The notes: generated from the letters alone by a model not told the origin. A stretch of 64,000 bases of DNA from Candidatus Brachybacter algidus (GCA_016711705.1 JADJSK010000001.1:682001-746000), one strand, 5' to 3'. Counted from the first letter of the stretch, positions 9,648-19,411 are shown. Numbers and translations are program-made.

Positions 9648-10283
9648 ATGAAACAATTTATTTTTGCGATATTAGTGATAACAGTATTTAATGCCAACAT
9701 CTTTGCTCAGGATTCGAATGAGGATTTAAGAGAAAGGTTTTCTATCGGCATCAAAGCAGGTGGTAATTTATCTAATGTTTATGATGAACAAGGTGATAAT
9801 TTTGTAGCTGATCCAAAACTTGGTTTTGTAGGCGGAGTGTTCTTGAATATGCCATTAGGAGCTTTGATTGGGATACAGCCAGCTTTACTATACTCTCAAA
9901 AAGGATTTAAGGGTGATGGTTCTTTTTTAGGAACTAAATATTCTTTTACAAGGACTTCTACTTTTCTAGATGTACCAATTTTATTGGCCATTAAGCCAAC
10001 AAATTTTATTACAATTCTTGGAGGACCACAATATTCATATCTTCTTAAACAAAAGGATGAATTTAATGGTCCTGGAGTCAGCGTAGATCAGGAAGACGAG
10101 TTCAAAAACGATGATATTAAGAAAAACATCTTTGGGCTGACTGGTGGCGTTGACATCAATGTGAATAATATAGTTATCGGGGCAAGAGCAGCATGGGATG
10201 TCTCCAAAAATGGTGAACCCGGTTCTAATACTCCTAGATACAAAAATGTGCTTTATCAGGCAACCATTGGTTTGAGATTTTAA
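9648..10283 (+). CDS. Outer-membrane beta-barrel protein (PorT-like)
   Basis: About 211 residues: a signal peptide ending IFAQ, then a short barrel with alternating strands, starting FSIGIKAGGNLSNV and including LGFVGGVFLNMPLG, IGIQPALLYSQKGF and DVPILLAIKP. This is the usual pattern of Bacteroidota eight-stranded barrel proteins of the PorT / outer-membrane-protein-beta-barrel group. Role unknown; no partner gene identifies one. The ATG at 9648 is preferred to the TTG two codons upstream because it gives a standard signal peptide. A strong terminator follows. Confidence 0.8.
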   Translation: MKQFIFAILVITVFNANIFAQDSNEDLRERFSIGIKAGGNLSNVYDEQGDNFVADPKLGFVGGVFLNMPLGALIGIQPALLYSQKGFKGDGSFLGTKYSFTRTSTFLDVPILLAIKPTNFITILGGPQYSYLLKQKDEFNGPGVSVDQEDEFKNDDIKKNIFGLTGGVDINVNNIVIGARAAWDVSKNGEPGSNTPRYKNVLYQATIGLRF

Positions 10284-10323
10284 GATTGGTCATTGAATAA
10301 GTTTCATGCAACATAATATAAGG

Positions 10324-10358
10324 CAGTAGAAGAGAAATTCTTCTACTGTTTTTTTTTG
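10324..10358 (+). terminator. Rho-independent terminator
   Basis: A perfect 9-bp stem (CAGTAGAAG / CTTCTACTG) with a 7-nt loop is followed at once by a run of ten T. It lies 40 bp past the barrel gene stop. Confidence 0.9.
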
Positions 10359-10416
10359 CACTATTTGGTAAATTGAATTTATAAACTCAATTTTATACGA
10401 ATTTAAATATAAGTAA

Positions 10417-11005
10417 TGAAAATATGTGTTTACTGTGCTTCAAGTGCATTAATAGATCAAAGTTTTTTAAAGCTACAGAAGAAATGACCATCGATCTACT
10501 TAATAATGGTGTAGATTTTGTATTTGGTGGTGGCTCTACCGGTCTGATGGGTCATCTGGCTGATACAGTTTTAAATCATGGAGGCAAAATAAAAGGCATA
10601 ATGCCAAACTTTATGAATGATGTAGAATGGGGACATAAGATGGTTACTGACTTTGAATATGTAGATACGATGCATGAGCGGAAAGCAAAGTTTCTCTTGA
10701 ATATTGATGGTCTTATTGCTTTGCCGGGAGGCAGTGGTACTTTGGAAGAATTATTGGAAGCCATTACCTTAAAAAGGCTCGGCATTCTTAATGTGCCAAT
10801 AGTCATTTTGAATACAAATAACTACTATGATCCTTTGAAATTAATGTTGGAAAGATGTGTTTCTGAAAAATTTATGAATGAAAAGCATACGGAAATGTGG
10901 ACTTTCGTGAATGAACCTAAGGAGGTGTGGCCAGCAATAAACAATGCCAAAGTTTGGGAAAATTACTCTATAAATTTTGCAAGAAATGAATTTCATCCAA
11001 AATAA
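10417..11005 (+). CDS. LOG-family nucleotide hydrolase (frameshifted as sequenced)
   Basis: Cytosolic phosphoribohydrolase of the LOG/lysine-decarboxylase-like family, which releases the base from nucleoside 5'-monophosphates. The expected N-terminus MKICVYCASSALIDQSF starts at the ATG at 10417 but runs into a stop after 20 codons. The rest, beginning FFKATEEMTIDLL, is one base behind. The switch falls inside T6 at 10463-10468; adding one T restores a full-length protein of about 195 residues. Downstream are the Rossmann GGGSTGLMG and the catalytic PGGSGTLEELLEA, both family marks. The heptamer TTTTTTA at the switch is also a possible -1 ribosomal slippage site. A sequencing error is the simpler reading. 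Confidence 0.85.
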
Positions 11006-11026
11006 AACCTCTGAAAAATTAAACTT

Positions 11027-11926
11027 TTAGAAAAGCTTCTCCGGATAATCTCCTCTCTCCCCCATTTCCGCAAATTTATCCACCGTCGGCTGACGATCCT
11101 CCTGATATGTGACACCTATCCATGTGCTGTTGGATGGAATAACTTCAAATTCAGAGCGGCCTGATTTAATCAAATAATCTACAACCAAAGGAATAAAATA
11201 CTCCTGTTTTTCAGTCGGTCGGCTGTAATTGACAAAGTCTAAGAAACCCTTTCTAAACATTGGGAAAAGGTCAGGATGGAATCCCCAAAAGTTCATTGAA
11301 ACATAACTTTCCTCTGATAGTGGGTATTTTTGATCACCATCATGATAATAAATCGTCCCATTCTCCCGTGCTATCTTGGTTCGTTCATTGACTTCTACTA
11401 ATTGAAGTTCATCATTGACCTGACAAACACCTCTTGATACATGACCATTCTCAGAAAGTGTATTACCTAATTTATACCCAATTAGAGAATTTTTATTTTC
11501 AGAGATCCTATTGTCAAGAAAATCTGCCATTTGGACAAATGCTTCTTTTCCATAATAATCATCTGCATTTATAACTGCAAATGGCTCATGGATCACTGAC
11601 TCACACACTAAAACTGCATGTCCTGTGCCCCAAGGCTTCTCTCTCTCTGGAAAAGTATCAATACCCGCTATCGGAGAATCAACTTCCTGATGTACATGAA
11701 CTACTTCCGCAAGTGAAGTATATTTTGAAGAAACTTTTGATTTGAATTCTTCCTCAAAATGTGGTCTGATCACAAATACCAGTTTATCGAAACCTGCCTG
11801 AATGGCATCATACACAGAATAATCTATGATCGTCTCACCATTTGGTCCAAGACCATCAAGTTGTTTAAGGCCTCCGTATCGGGATCCCATGCCGGCTGCG
11901 AGAATGAGTAGTGTTTTTTTGGACAT
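11027..11926 (-). CDS. NTP_transferase-domain sugar nucleotidyltransferase
   Basis: A 299-residue GT-A-fold nucleotidyltransferase. The N-terminal nucleotide-binding signature LAAGMGSRYGGLKQL lies at residues about 9-23, followed by GPNGETIIDYSVYDA and a metal-binding AVINADDYYG. Such proteins transfer NMP from an NTP to a sugar-1-phosphate; the sugar is unknown. It is encoded convergently with the LOG gene, 21 bp apart. A TTAGAA-type repeat tract fills the gap upstream of the start. Confidence 0.8.
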   Translation of the reverse strand: MSKKTLLILAAGMGSRYGGLKQLDGLGPNGETIIDYSVYDAIQAGFDKLVFVIRPHFEEEFKSKVSSKYTSLAEVVHVHQEVDSPIAGIDTFPEREKPWGTGHAVLVCESVIHEPFAVINADDYYGKEAFVQMADFLDNRISENKNSLIGYKLGNTLSENGHVSRGVCQVNDELQLVEVNERTKIARENGTIYYHDGDQKYPLSEESYVSMNFWGFHPDLFPMFRKGFLDFVNYSRPTEKQEYFIPLVVDYLIKSGRSEFEVIPSNSTWIGVTYQEDRQPTVDKFAEMGERGDYPEKLF

Positions 11927-11981
11927 CTTTTAAATTAGAAATTAGAAGTTAGAAATTAGAATGATTCACTTCGATTGAAAT

Positions 11982-12353
11982 TTACTTATTTAATTTTTTC
12001 ATTTGTTCTTTATAATTTAATTTTCTAAGTGATGTAACAAAGATTGCTGTTAATTCATTGGATTCCTTTAGATTTAATTCCAATTCTTCTGATTGAAAGT
12101 AATTTTTAGCTTTTATTATTTCTAACCAATAACAAACCTCATCTACTTCTTCTAGCACAATATTTAGTTTTGAGATCATTTCTCTATCACTTCTTGATCT
12201 TAAGGCAGCTCTGTAATTTGCTCCAACAGAGGTCCCGGATTTCATAAGTTGATATGCTATAATTTTACAAGGTATAGAAAAAGGAAGTTTTTCTACAATT
12301 CCAATAATTGAAATTGAGAAATCCTTAGTACGGATTTTTAAGTCTGAATACAT
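11982..12353 (-). CDS. Four-helix bundle protein (23S rRNA IVP family)
   Basis: A 123-residue helical protein with KIRTKDFSISIIGIVEKLP, then QLMKSGTSVGANYRAALRSRS and a Glu-rich EEVDEVCYWLEII. This is the standard pattern of the four-helix-bundle family named for proteins encoded in 23S rRNA intervening sequences. These are common in Bacteroidota as single genes outside rRNA and have no established activity. It stands alone between repeat-rich gaps, which is typical of the family's scattered distribution. Confidence 0.85.
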   Translation of the reverse strand: MYSDLKIRTKDFSISIIGIVEKLPFSIPCKIIAYQLMKSGTSVGANYRAALRSRSDREMISKLNIVLEEVDEVCYWLEIIKAKNYFQSEELELNLKESNELTAIFVTSLRKLNYKEQMKKLNK

Positions 12354-12516
12354 GATGAATTGTTTGGGTTATTTGATAAGTAAAAATAATACTTTTATTT
12401 ATTTTGACCAAACAATTAATATTTTTCTTCGGTGCTAACCATTCATCATTTTAGATACTTTTGGATCTAGTCGCTCATTCTAACTTCTAACTTCTAATTT
12501 CTAACTTCTAATTTTA

Positions 12517-14187
12517 CTAGATAGACAAAAGGTTCTTAAACTTCGACTTCTTCTTCTGCTCTCCCAATCTACTCTTCTTATTCTCCTCGTAATCAGAATA
12601 GTTGCCTTCAAAGAAATAGGCGCCTTCATCCTCAAATGCAAGAATGTGCGTTGCCAATCTGTCTATAAACCATCTATCGTGTGAAATAACAAGTACGCAC
12701 CCGGCAAAATTCTCTATAGCCTCCTCTAAAGCCCTAAGTGTATTTATATCAATATCATTCGTAGGCTCATCCAATAGGATCACATTACCACCATCCTTCA
12801 ATGCCATTGCAAGATGCAACCTGTTTCTTTCTCCTCCAGATAATACACCTACTTTTTTGCTTTGATCTGTTCCATTAAAGTTGAACTTACTAATGTAAGC
12901 TCTGGCATTAACACTCAAGCCATTGACCAACAAATTATCTAAACCTCCGGAAAGCACTTCATAGACACTTTTCTCCGGTTTGAGATCTTCGTGAGACTGA
13001 TCTACATAAGCGATTTTCACAGAGTCACCAATGATGACCTTACCCGAATCAGGTTGCTCCTGACCGGTGATCATACGGAACATGGTGGACTTACCGACAC
13101 CATTTGGACCTATGATTCCGACAACTGCATTTTTAGGAATTTTGAATGTAAGATCGTTGTATATTGTTCTGTCACCATATGATTTAGCTACATGTTCAAA
13201 GTCGATCACAAGATCTCCCAAACGTGGTCCCGGTGGAATAAAAAGTTCAAGTTTTGCTTCCTTTTCATTTCCACTTTCTTCTGCCAACTTCTCATAAGCT
13301 GTTAAACGTGCTTTAGATTTAGCCTGACGAGCTTTAGGAGCCATTCTGGTCCATTCTAATTCACGCTGAAGTATCTTTCTGCGTTTAGATTCTGTTTTCT
13401 CTTCCTGAGCCAGTCTATTTGATTTTTGCTCCAACCATGAGCTGTAGTTTCCTTCCCATGGAATACCTTCTCCCCTATCCAATTCGAGGATCCATCCTGC
13501 GACATTGTCAAGGAAATATCTATCGTGTGTCACTGCAATAACAGTTCCAGGGAAATTTCTAAGATATTGTTCCAACCAGTCAACAGATTCTGCATCCAGG
13601 TGATTGGTAGGCTCATCTAATAACAGAATATCGGGTTCACTCAGAAGCAATCTACATAAAGCAACCCTTCTCCGTTCTCCACCTGAAAGGACACTTACCT
13701 TAGCGTCAGGTGCAGGAAGTCGAAGTGCTTCCATGGCCATCTCAAGTTTGTATTCCAGATTCCAGGCATCCTTTTGTTCTAGCTTTTCAGTTAGTTCACC
13801 TTGTTTTTCTATCAAGGCATTCATCTCATCATCCGTTATCTCTTCAGCAAATTTTGCATTGACAGCTTCATATTCAGCAAGTATATCGACGACTTCTTTC
13901 ACACCTTCCTTCACAATGTCAAGCACAGTCTTTTCAGGATCAAGTGTTGGTTCTTGCTCCAGATAGCCAATTTTATAATCTTTATCAAAAGTGATGTGAC
14001 CATTGTAATTAGGATCTATTCCTGCTATAAGTTTGAGCAATGTAGATTTACCGGCACCATTCAGACCAAGTACACCAATTTTAGCTCCGTAATAAAACGA
14101 TAGATAGATATTATTAAGAATGGCTTTATTAGGTGGAATGATCTTACTCACTCCGGTCATTGTAAAGATTATTTTATTGTCGGCCAT
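12517..14187 (-). CDS. ettA: Energy-dependent translational throttle protein EttA
   Basis: Ribosome-associated ABC-F ATPase that binds the E site and gates translation according to ATP/ADP ratio. The 556 residues match EttA length. Two ABC domains are present: GLNGAGKSTLLKLIAG and LSGGERRRVALCRLLL with LLLDEPTNHLD in the first, and GPNGVGKSTMFRMI, LSGGERNRLHLAMAL and LLDEPTNDID in the second. The linker between them carries the basic P-site tRNA interaction segment (ELEWTRMAPKARQAKSKAR). It lies in the same direction as a second ABC-F gene but is separated from it by a 311-bp gap. Confidence 0.96.
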   Translation of the reverse strand: MADNKIIFTMTGVSKIIPPNKAILNNIYLSFYYGAKIGVLGLNGAGKSTLLKLIAGIDPNYNGHITFDKDYKIGYLEQEPTLDPEKTVLDIVKEGVKEVVDILAEYEAVNAKFAEEITDDEMNALIEKQGELTEKLEQKDAWNLEYKLEMAMEALRLPAPDAKVSVLSGGERRRVALCRLLLSEPDILLLDEPTNHLDAESVDWLEQYLRNFPGTVIAVTHDRYFLDNVAGWILELDRGEGIPWEGNYSSWLEQKSNRLAQEEKTESKRRKILQRELEWTRMAPKARQAKSKARLTAYEKLAEESGNEKEAKLELFIPPGPRLGDLVIDFEHVAKSYGDRTIYNDLTFKIPKNAVVGIIGPNGVGKSTMFRMITGQEQPDSGKVIIGDSVKIAYVDQSHEDLKPEKSVYEVLSGGLDNLLVNGLSVNARAYISKFNFNGTDQSKKVGVLSGGERNRLHLAMALKDGGNVILLDEPTNDIDINTLRALEEAIENFAGCVLVISHDRWFIDRLATHILAFEDEGAYFFEGNYSDYEENKKSRLGEQKKKSKFKNLLSI

Positions 14188-14498
14188 GTTGTAGTTGTTA
14201 ATTATTAATTGTTAATTGTTATTTTGGTCGGTGAACTGTCGTGCTTATTCACTCATTATCGTTTTAGCTTTTTCTGTAAAAGAGGTAATTTAGTTTTTAT
14301 TTATCGTTATTCATTTTGAAGTAAATTTCATTTTTGCCTTTAAATTATAATTAAAATTAATACAGGACATACTAGTTATGGCGCAATGCTTGATTTCAAA
14401 TGAATTAATAATTCACTTTTAATCTTTAGTTATTCTCAAGTAAGTTATAGCCATTTCTAATCTTCGCCAAGTAATAATTAACAATTAATAATTAACAA
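14188..14498. other. Gap with GTTAATT-type repeats at both ends
   Basis: No gene found. Immediately upstream of ettA is a GTTGTTAATTATTAATTG-type tract (about 14195-14222), and immediately downstream of the next gene's stop is a matching TAATAATTAACAATTAATAA-type tract (about 14475-14500). The ettA promoter must lie between them, but I see no convincing -7/-33 pair. Confidence 0.6.
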
Positions 14499-16376
14499 TT
14501 ATATAAGCGTTTCCCACTTCTCCATCTCCACCTCAAGCGTGCTTTGCAATTGTTGATATTTCTTAGTTATAGCTTCGTAATCTGAAGATCCGTAAAAATC
14601 ATCTTTGCCCATTTTTTCATTGACCTGTTTGATCTCTCTTTCTAAATCAGCGATGCGCTTTTCTGTTTTATCAAGTTCTTTCTTTTCAGTGCTGTCAAGA
14701 ACTTTTGGTGGAGCAACTTTTGCTGCTGCAGTTTGTTTTTGACTTGCTTCCACTTCACGGAATGTTTCCATTTTACGTTTTTCAAGGAAGTAGTTAATAT
14801 CACCCAGATATTCTGTGGTTTTATTATCTCTGAATTCTATGGTGCGATCAGTTAACCCTTCGAGAAAAGACCTGTCGTGCGAGATAACCAAAAGTGTCCC
14901 ATCATAATCAAGGATTGCTTTTTTAAGAACTTCCTTTGCTTTTAAGTCCAAGTGATTCGTAGGCTCATCGAGGACCAGGAAGTTAATTGGATGCAGCAAT
15001 AGCAATGCTAACGCAAGTCTTCCACGTTCACCTCCGGACAATACACTTACTTTTTTGTCAACATCTTCCCCACTGAACATCAATGAACCAAGAATACTCC
15101 TCAATTTAGTCCGCATTTCAGCAGGTGACTCGTCCTCCATGGTTGCAAGAAGCGTTTTATCCATGTTCATGGCATCAGTCTGATTCTGTGCATAGTAACC
15201 AAGTAAGGTATTTGGTCCTAAGACAACAGTACCATTGTCGGCTTTCTCTTTTCCAATAAGTATTTTTGCTAAGGTTGATTTACCCATACCATTTTGTCCA
15301 ACAAATGCCACTCTTTCTCCACGTGTTATATGAAAATCAACACCTTTAAAAACGTTTATGCCATTGTATGATTTTTCAACATTTTCAGCTTTTATGAGGA
15401 CTTCTGCTGAACGGGGGGCAACAGGAAATTTCAACTTGATGGATGAAGTATCTTCATCTTCGAGTTCAATTCTTTCTACTTTATCTAATTGCTTCTGCAT
15501 GGATTGTGCCATCGAAGTTTTCGTAGCCTTTGCCATGAAACGAGCGATGGTTTTTTCCTTCTGTGCTATGAGTTTTTGTTGATTTTCAAATGCTGCAGAA
15601 AGCATTATCCTTCTTTCGACACGCTGTATCAAGTAGTTGGAATAGTTGGCCTGGTAGTCATATATCTTACCGAGTTCGACTTCGATGGTGCGTTTGGTGA
15701 TCTTGTCAAGGAAGATCTTATCGTGAGAAATAAGCACCACAGCCCCTTTGTAATCACTTAAGAATTCCTCCAACCAAATGATAGATTCAATATCCAGGTG
15801 ATTCGTAGGCTCATCCAGTAGCAAGTAATCAGGTTTGGTCAAAAGCATTTTTGCAAGTTCTACCCGCATTTGCCATCCACCACTTAACTCTCTTACTTTC
15901 TTCGTAAATTCATTATTCTTAAAACCAAGACCTTTCAGGATCTTCTCAGCATTGGCTTCTTTCTGATTACCACCCCTGTATTCATATTGTTCAGTAAGAT
16001 GCGTGAGGTTGTCGATCAGGTTTGAGTAGCTGTCAGATTCGTAATCTTCTCTTACTCCAAGATCAGTTTCACACTTAATGATCTGACGCTCTATTTCATT
16101 AAGTTCTTCGAAAGCCTTGAGCGCTTCTTCAATAACATTATTGTCACCACTGATCTCAATATCCTGATGGAGGTATGCTACTGATTCGCTTTTTGGTTTG
16201 TCGATGATGCCTTCATAGCGGTTGATCTCTCCGGCTAGAATCTTTAGCAAAGTAGATTTACCGGCGCCGTTTCGTCCTGTCAGACCTATTTTCTCACCGA
16301 CATTTATAGTGGTGGAAATAGAATCGAAGAGGATCCTGTCACCGTATTGAATATATAAATTGCTGATTGCTATCAT
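14499..16376 (-). CDS. ABC-F family ATP-binding protein (Uup/YheS-like)
   Basis: A 625-residue protein with two ABC ATPase domains and no membrane segments. First domain: GRNGAGKSTLLKILAG, LSGGWQMRVELAKMLL and LLLDEPTNHLDIES. Second: GQNGMGKSTLAKILIG, LSGGERGRLALALLLL and LVLDEPTNHLD. The last 90 residues are a charged coiled coil rich in Lys and Glu, as in Uup/YheS-type ABC-F proteins that act on ribosomes or nucleic acids. It differs from EttA in lacking the EttA-type arm sequence. The start is the ATG beginning MIAISNLYIQYGDRILF. Confidence 0.92.
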   Translation of the reverse strand: MIAISNLYIQYGDRILFDSISTTINVGEKIGLTGRNGAGKSTLLKILAGEINRYEGIIDKPKSESVAYLHQDIEISGDNNVIEEALKAFEELNEIERQIIKCETDLGVREDYESDSYSNLIDNLTHLTEQYEYRGGNQKEANAEKILKGLGFKNNEFTKKVRELSGGWQMRVELAKMLLTKPDYLLLDEPTNHLDIESIIWLEEFLSDYKGAVVLISHDKIFLDKITKRTIEVELGKIYDYQANYSNYLIQRVERRIMLSAAFENQQKLIAQKEKTIARFMAKATKTSMAQSMQKQLDKVERIELEDEDTSSIKLKFPVAPRSAEVLIKAENVEKSYNGINVFKGVDFHITRGERVAFVGQNGMGKSTLAKILIGKEKADNGTVVLGPNTLLGYYAQNQTDAMNMDKTLLATMEDESPAEMRTKLRSILGSLMFSGEDVDKKVSVLSGGERGRLALALLLLHPINFLVLDEPTNHLDLKAKEVLKKAILDYDGTLLVISHDRSFLEGLTDRTIEFRDNKTTEYLGDINYFLEKRKMETFREVEASQKQTAAAKVAPPKVLDSTEKKELDKTEKRIADLEREIKQVNEKMGKDDFYGSSDYEAITKKYQQLQSTLEVEMEKWETLI

Positions 16377-16560
16377 TGTACGCTTAAAGTTGCTTTTCTA
16401 AAAAGCTGCAAAGTAAAGGAATATTTAGCTAGAATAAAATAAATACTTTCGAATCATTAACAATTCAGAAAGATATTTGTCTTAAGCTTGAAAGAATTTA
16501 TGAGACTTATATTTAACGTTATTTTAAATTGAAGGTCTCATTAATAAAGATCATTTTTTG

Positions 16561-16568
16561 TAATTTTG
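16561..16568 (+). promoter_or_regulatory. Bacteroidota -7 promoter element
   Basis: TAATTTTG matches TAnnTTTG and lies 26 bp ahead of the DUF2911 start codon. No well-spaced -33 TTTG is seen, so this is a moderate call. Confidence 0.4.
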
Positions 16569-16594
16569 CATTTTTTATAACTAAAATTATATAC

Positions 16595-17455
16595 ATGAAA
16601 TTAATTTCCGGATTATTCTTATTTATGGCCTGTCTTTTGTCAGGTTTTGTATTAGAGGCTCAGATCAAAACGCCTGCGGCTTCTCCATCGGCTACTCTTA
16701 AAGTTAGTGTTGGTTTGGGTGATGTAAACATCGATTATTCCAGACCTTCAATGAAAGGACGTGCTATTTTTGGCGAACTTGTTCCTTTTGGTAAAATATG
16801 GAGAACTGGCGCTAATTCAGCTACTAAAGTAACCTTCTCTGATAAAGCAACTATCGGTACTGTAACACTTGACAAAGGTACATATGCTATCTATACCATT
16901 CCAAATGCTAATGAATGGACAGTAATATTTTATAAAGATTTAACTATGGGTGGTAATCTTAGTGAATCTAACTTCAAAGAAACTGAAGTTGCAACTAAAG
17001 TTGTGGTTCGTCCAATGACTATTAATCCTTCATTTGAAACTTTTACGATAGATGTAACTGATATAACTAGTAAAGGTGCAAATATTGCCATCATGTGGGA
17101 TAAAACAGCTGTCAAAGTTCCATTTACATATTCTACAGATGACGCAGTTATGGCTGCAATCAAATCTAAAATGGAAGGTCCTTCAGGTGATGAATATTTT
17201 GCAGCAGCTAAATATTACTTGGATGAAGGTAAAGACTTGAATCAAGCATTGGCATGGATCAAAAAATCAACTGAAAAGAATGGTGAAAAATTCTGGGTAC
17301 TTCGTCAACAATCTTTGATTGAAGCTAAATTGAATGACTATACTGCTGCAAGAAAAACAGCTGAAAGATCATTGGCTTTGGCTAAGGAAGCTAAAAATGA
17401 CGATTACGTGAAAATGAATACAGATTCATTGAAAGAATGGACAGGAAAAAAATAG
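16595..17455 (+). CDS. DUF2911 domain secreted protein
   Basis: About 286 residues: signal peptide ending VLEAQ, then the DUF2911 domain with VNIDYSRPSMKGRAIFGELV, PFGKIWRTGANSATKVTFS and DKGTYAIYTIPN. The C-terminal 90 residues are helical and repeat-like (ALAWIKKSTEKNG, then ARKTAERSLALAKEA), resembling a TPR. Function is unknown; the domain is common in secreted Bacteroidota proteins. I take the ATG at 16595; an earlier TTG would fuse an AT-rich promoter region to the signal peptide. A terminator hairpin follows the stop. Confidence 0.85.
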   Translation: MKLISGLFLFMACLLSGFVLEAQIKTPAASPSATLKVSVGLGDVNIDYSRPSMKGRAIFGELVPFGKIWRTGANSATKVTFSDKATIGTVTLDKGTYAIYTIPNANEWTVIFYKDLTMGGNLSESNFKETEVATKVVVRPMTINPSFETFTIDVTDITSKGANIAIMWDKTAVKVPFTYSTDDAVMAAIKSKMEGPSGDEYFAAAKYYLDEGKDLNQALAWIKKSTEKNGEKFWVLRQQSLIEAKLNDYTAARKTAERSLALAKEAKNDDYVKMNTDSLKEWTGKK

Positions 17456-17476
17456 TTTTATTTTAATATAAAACAT

Positions 17477-17500
17477 AACGCCTCTTCGGACGCGTTTTTT
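17477..17500 (+). terminator. Rho-independent terminator
   Basis: AACGC / GCGTT stem enclosing a TCTTCGG-containing loop, followed by six T, 22 bp after the DUF2911 gene. Confidence 0.65.
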
Positions 17501-17607
17501 ATTTCCCAACTTTATTATACATTTGAACTTATCTCGAATATTTTCAAATTGAATAGATATTCAGGATGTAAATTAAATTGTAAATCAAAAAGAATTCATT
17601 AAAAGAA

Positions 17608-17964
17608 ATGCTACGCTATATCATTTTTTTATTTTGTACTTTATCTATTAATAGTTGCGTCAACAATAATCCTAAGCAAACCTTTAATTCAGTTGAAGAT
17701 GATCCGGAACCTATATTAACGCAGGAGGAAATGGACCTGGAAGCAGGACGAATTTTGTTTTCAACTACCTGTAAATTATGCCATGGAGCAGATGGTAAGC
17801 TTGGTTTAAACGGAGCTATGGATCTGAGTAAATCAGTATTAACAAAAGAGGAGAAATTATTTGTGATCAGCAATGGTCGAAAAACAATGGCAGCTTACAA
17901 AAATGTATTCACTAAAGACGAGATTAAGCTTCTTGCAAATTATGTCGAAACCCTTAAGCAATAA
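17608..17964 (+). CDS. Cytochrome c lipoprotein
   Basis: A 118-residue lipoprotein: the signal ends LSINSC, with C17 as the acylated cysteine. A single class I heme c domain follows, with CKLCHGADGKLGLNG as the CxxCH heme site and a Met (KTMAAYKN) as the probable sixth ligand. It would act as a small periplasmic electron carrier attached to a membrane. Three bases separate its stop from the anmK start, suggesting cotranscription, although no functional link is obvious. Confidence 0.88.
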   Translation: MLRYIIFLFCTLSINSCVNNNPKQTFNSVEDDPEPILTQEEMDLEAGRILFSTTCKLCHGADGKLGLNGAMDLSKSVLTKEEKLFVISNGRKTMAAYKNVFTKDEIKLLANYVETLKQ

Positions 17965-17967
17965 TAT

Positions 17968-19089
17968 ATGAAAGTTTATCATGGTCTCGGCGTTATGTCG
18001 GGCAGTTCACTGGACGGCATTGATTTTGCTCTCTGTCGATTTGAGTGCGGAGATACAGGAGAAAAAACAGTTATTGATTGGGAAATTGTTGAAGCAGAAA
18101 CTTTCGAGTTAAGCGTTTTTTGGGAAGAAAGATTAAAAAAAGCATATCTGTCATCTGCCAAAGAATTGTGGTTGGCTCATGTTACTTTTGGTAAATATAT
18201 TGGAGATCTTGCCAACACTTTTCTCAAAAGAACGTCGATTAAACCTGACTTCATTTCATCTCATGGACATACGGTATTTCATGAACCACAAAACCATATG
18301 ACACTGCAAATAGGTCATGGTGCATCTATAGCAGCGATTACCGGATATCCGACCATCTGTGACTTTAGAAGTACTGACGTAGCTCTAAATGGTCAAGGTG
18401 CGCCGATGATACCCGTAGCTGAAAGTTTGTTGTTCTCCGAATATCCTTTGTGTCTAAATATTGGCGGTATAGTAAATGTAAGCGCCAGAGTGGATCATCA
18501 CTATATTGCATTTGATGTCAGCCCGGCCAATCAGGTTTTAAATAAGCTAGCATCAATGTCTGGTCAGGCATTCGACCAGGATGGCCTAACAGCGAGGAAA
18601 GGCGTTCTACAGCCAGAACTCATATTAGAATTGAACAAACTTGATTATTTCAATGGTCAGTATCCTAAATCTTTAGATAATAACTGGATCATGAAGGAAC
18701 TGTGGCCCATCATCAAATCTTTTGATTACAGTCCCGAAGATAAACTTAATACTTTCTGTAATTTCATTGCAGAACGTATCTCTCAGGAGATAAAATATGT
18801 TTGTCAAAAAGAAAATACTGATTTCCATGGTCAAAGTATGTTAGTCACAGGAGGTGGAGCTTACAATCAATACCTTATGGAATGCATTTCTGAAATTTGT
18901 CTTAATGAGAACGGTATCCATGTTAGTTTACCATCGAAACAGATCATAGAATTCAAAGAAGCATTGTTAATGGCACTTGCCGGCTTACTTCGCGTCAAAA
19001 ATATTCCAAATATGATGGCGACCGTGACAGGAGCATCAGTGGATAATATTGGCGGGTGTATATACCAGGGGACGAAGGTGATTATTTAG
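17968..19089 (+). CDS. anmK: Anhydro-N-acetylmuramic acid kinase
   Basis: Phosphorylates and opens 1,6-anhydro-MurNAc during cell-wall recycling, giving MurNAc-6-phosphate. The 373 residues match the family. N-terminal GVMSGSSLDGIDFAL is the ATP-binding signature; SSHGHTVFHEP, GQGAPMIPVAE, LNIGGIVNVS and VTGGGAYNQYLM are other conserved blocks of the ASKHA fold, and the Asp of GQGAPM-adjacent FRSTDVALNG region matches the catalytic area. The next recycling step (MurQ) is not in the window. Confidence 0.95.
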   Translation: MKVYHGLGVMSGSSLDGIDFALCRFECGDTGEKTVIDWEIVEAETFELSVFWEERLKKAYLSSAKELWLAHVTFGKYIGDLANTFLKRTSIKPDFISSHGHTVFHEPQNHMTLQIGHGASIAAITGYPTICDFRSTDVALNGQGAPMIPVAESLLFSEYPLCLNIGGIVNVSARVDHHYIAFDVSPANQVLNKLASMSGQAFDQDGLTARKGVLQPELILELNKLDYFNGQYPKSLDNNWIMKELWPIIKSFDYSPEDKLNTFCNFIAERISQEIKYVCQKENTDFHGQSMLVTGGGAYNQYLMECISEICLNENGIHVSLPSKQIIEFKEALLMALAGLLRVKNIPNMMATVTGASVDNIGGCIYQGTKVII

Positions 19090-19411
19090 AGGCTAGATGC
19101 TAGATGAGAAAGTTTGAAGTTTGAAGTTTGTTGTTTGATGTTTGTTGTTTGTCAAAGAAGTAAAATGGAAAGTATAAATAAAATTTCGGAGCATTTCCCC
19201 CTCTGGAGGTGGATAAGGGCAGGATTCTCCTCCTGTAAAAACATTATTAAGAATAATAATTCAGACTTGGCAGCGATCACTACTAATAAAGTTAGAAATC
19301 AGAAGTTAGAAGTTAGAATGATATTGCATGCCGGAAAGCTACATTCAACCTTCAACATTCAACCTTCAACATTCAACCTTCAACATTTTTATCACTCATC
19401 ACACATCACTC
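19090..19411. other. Repeat-rich gap ahead of the SDR gene
   Basis: No gene supported. The gap contains GAAGTTTGAAGTTTGTTGTTTG-type words (split units of AGTTTG/TGTTTG) at about 19108-19150, a segment with a short GGAGG/CCTCC inverted repeat at about 19197-19235, a TTAGAAG-type tract at about 19290-19320 and CAACATTCAACCTT-type units at about 19345-19388. An open frame through this stretch is repetitive and not protein-like. Confidence 0.65.

Noticed and set aside
13604..13966. 120-codon frame opposite ettA
   Set aside because: Serine-rich shadow of the ABC-F coding strand with no start context or homology-like pattern.
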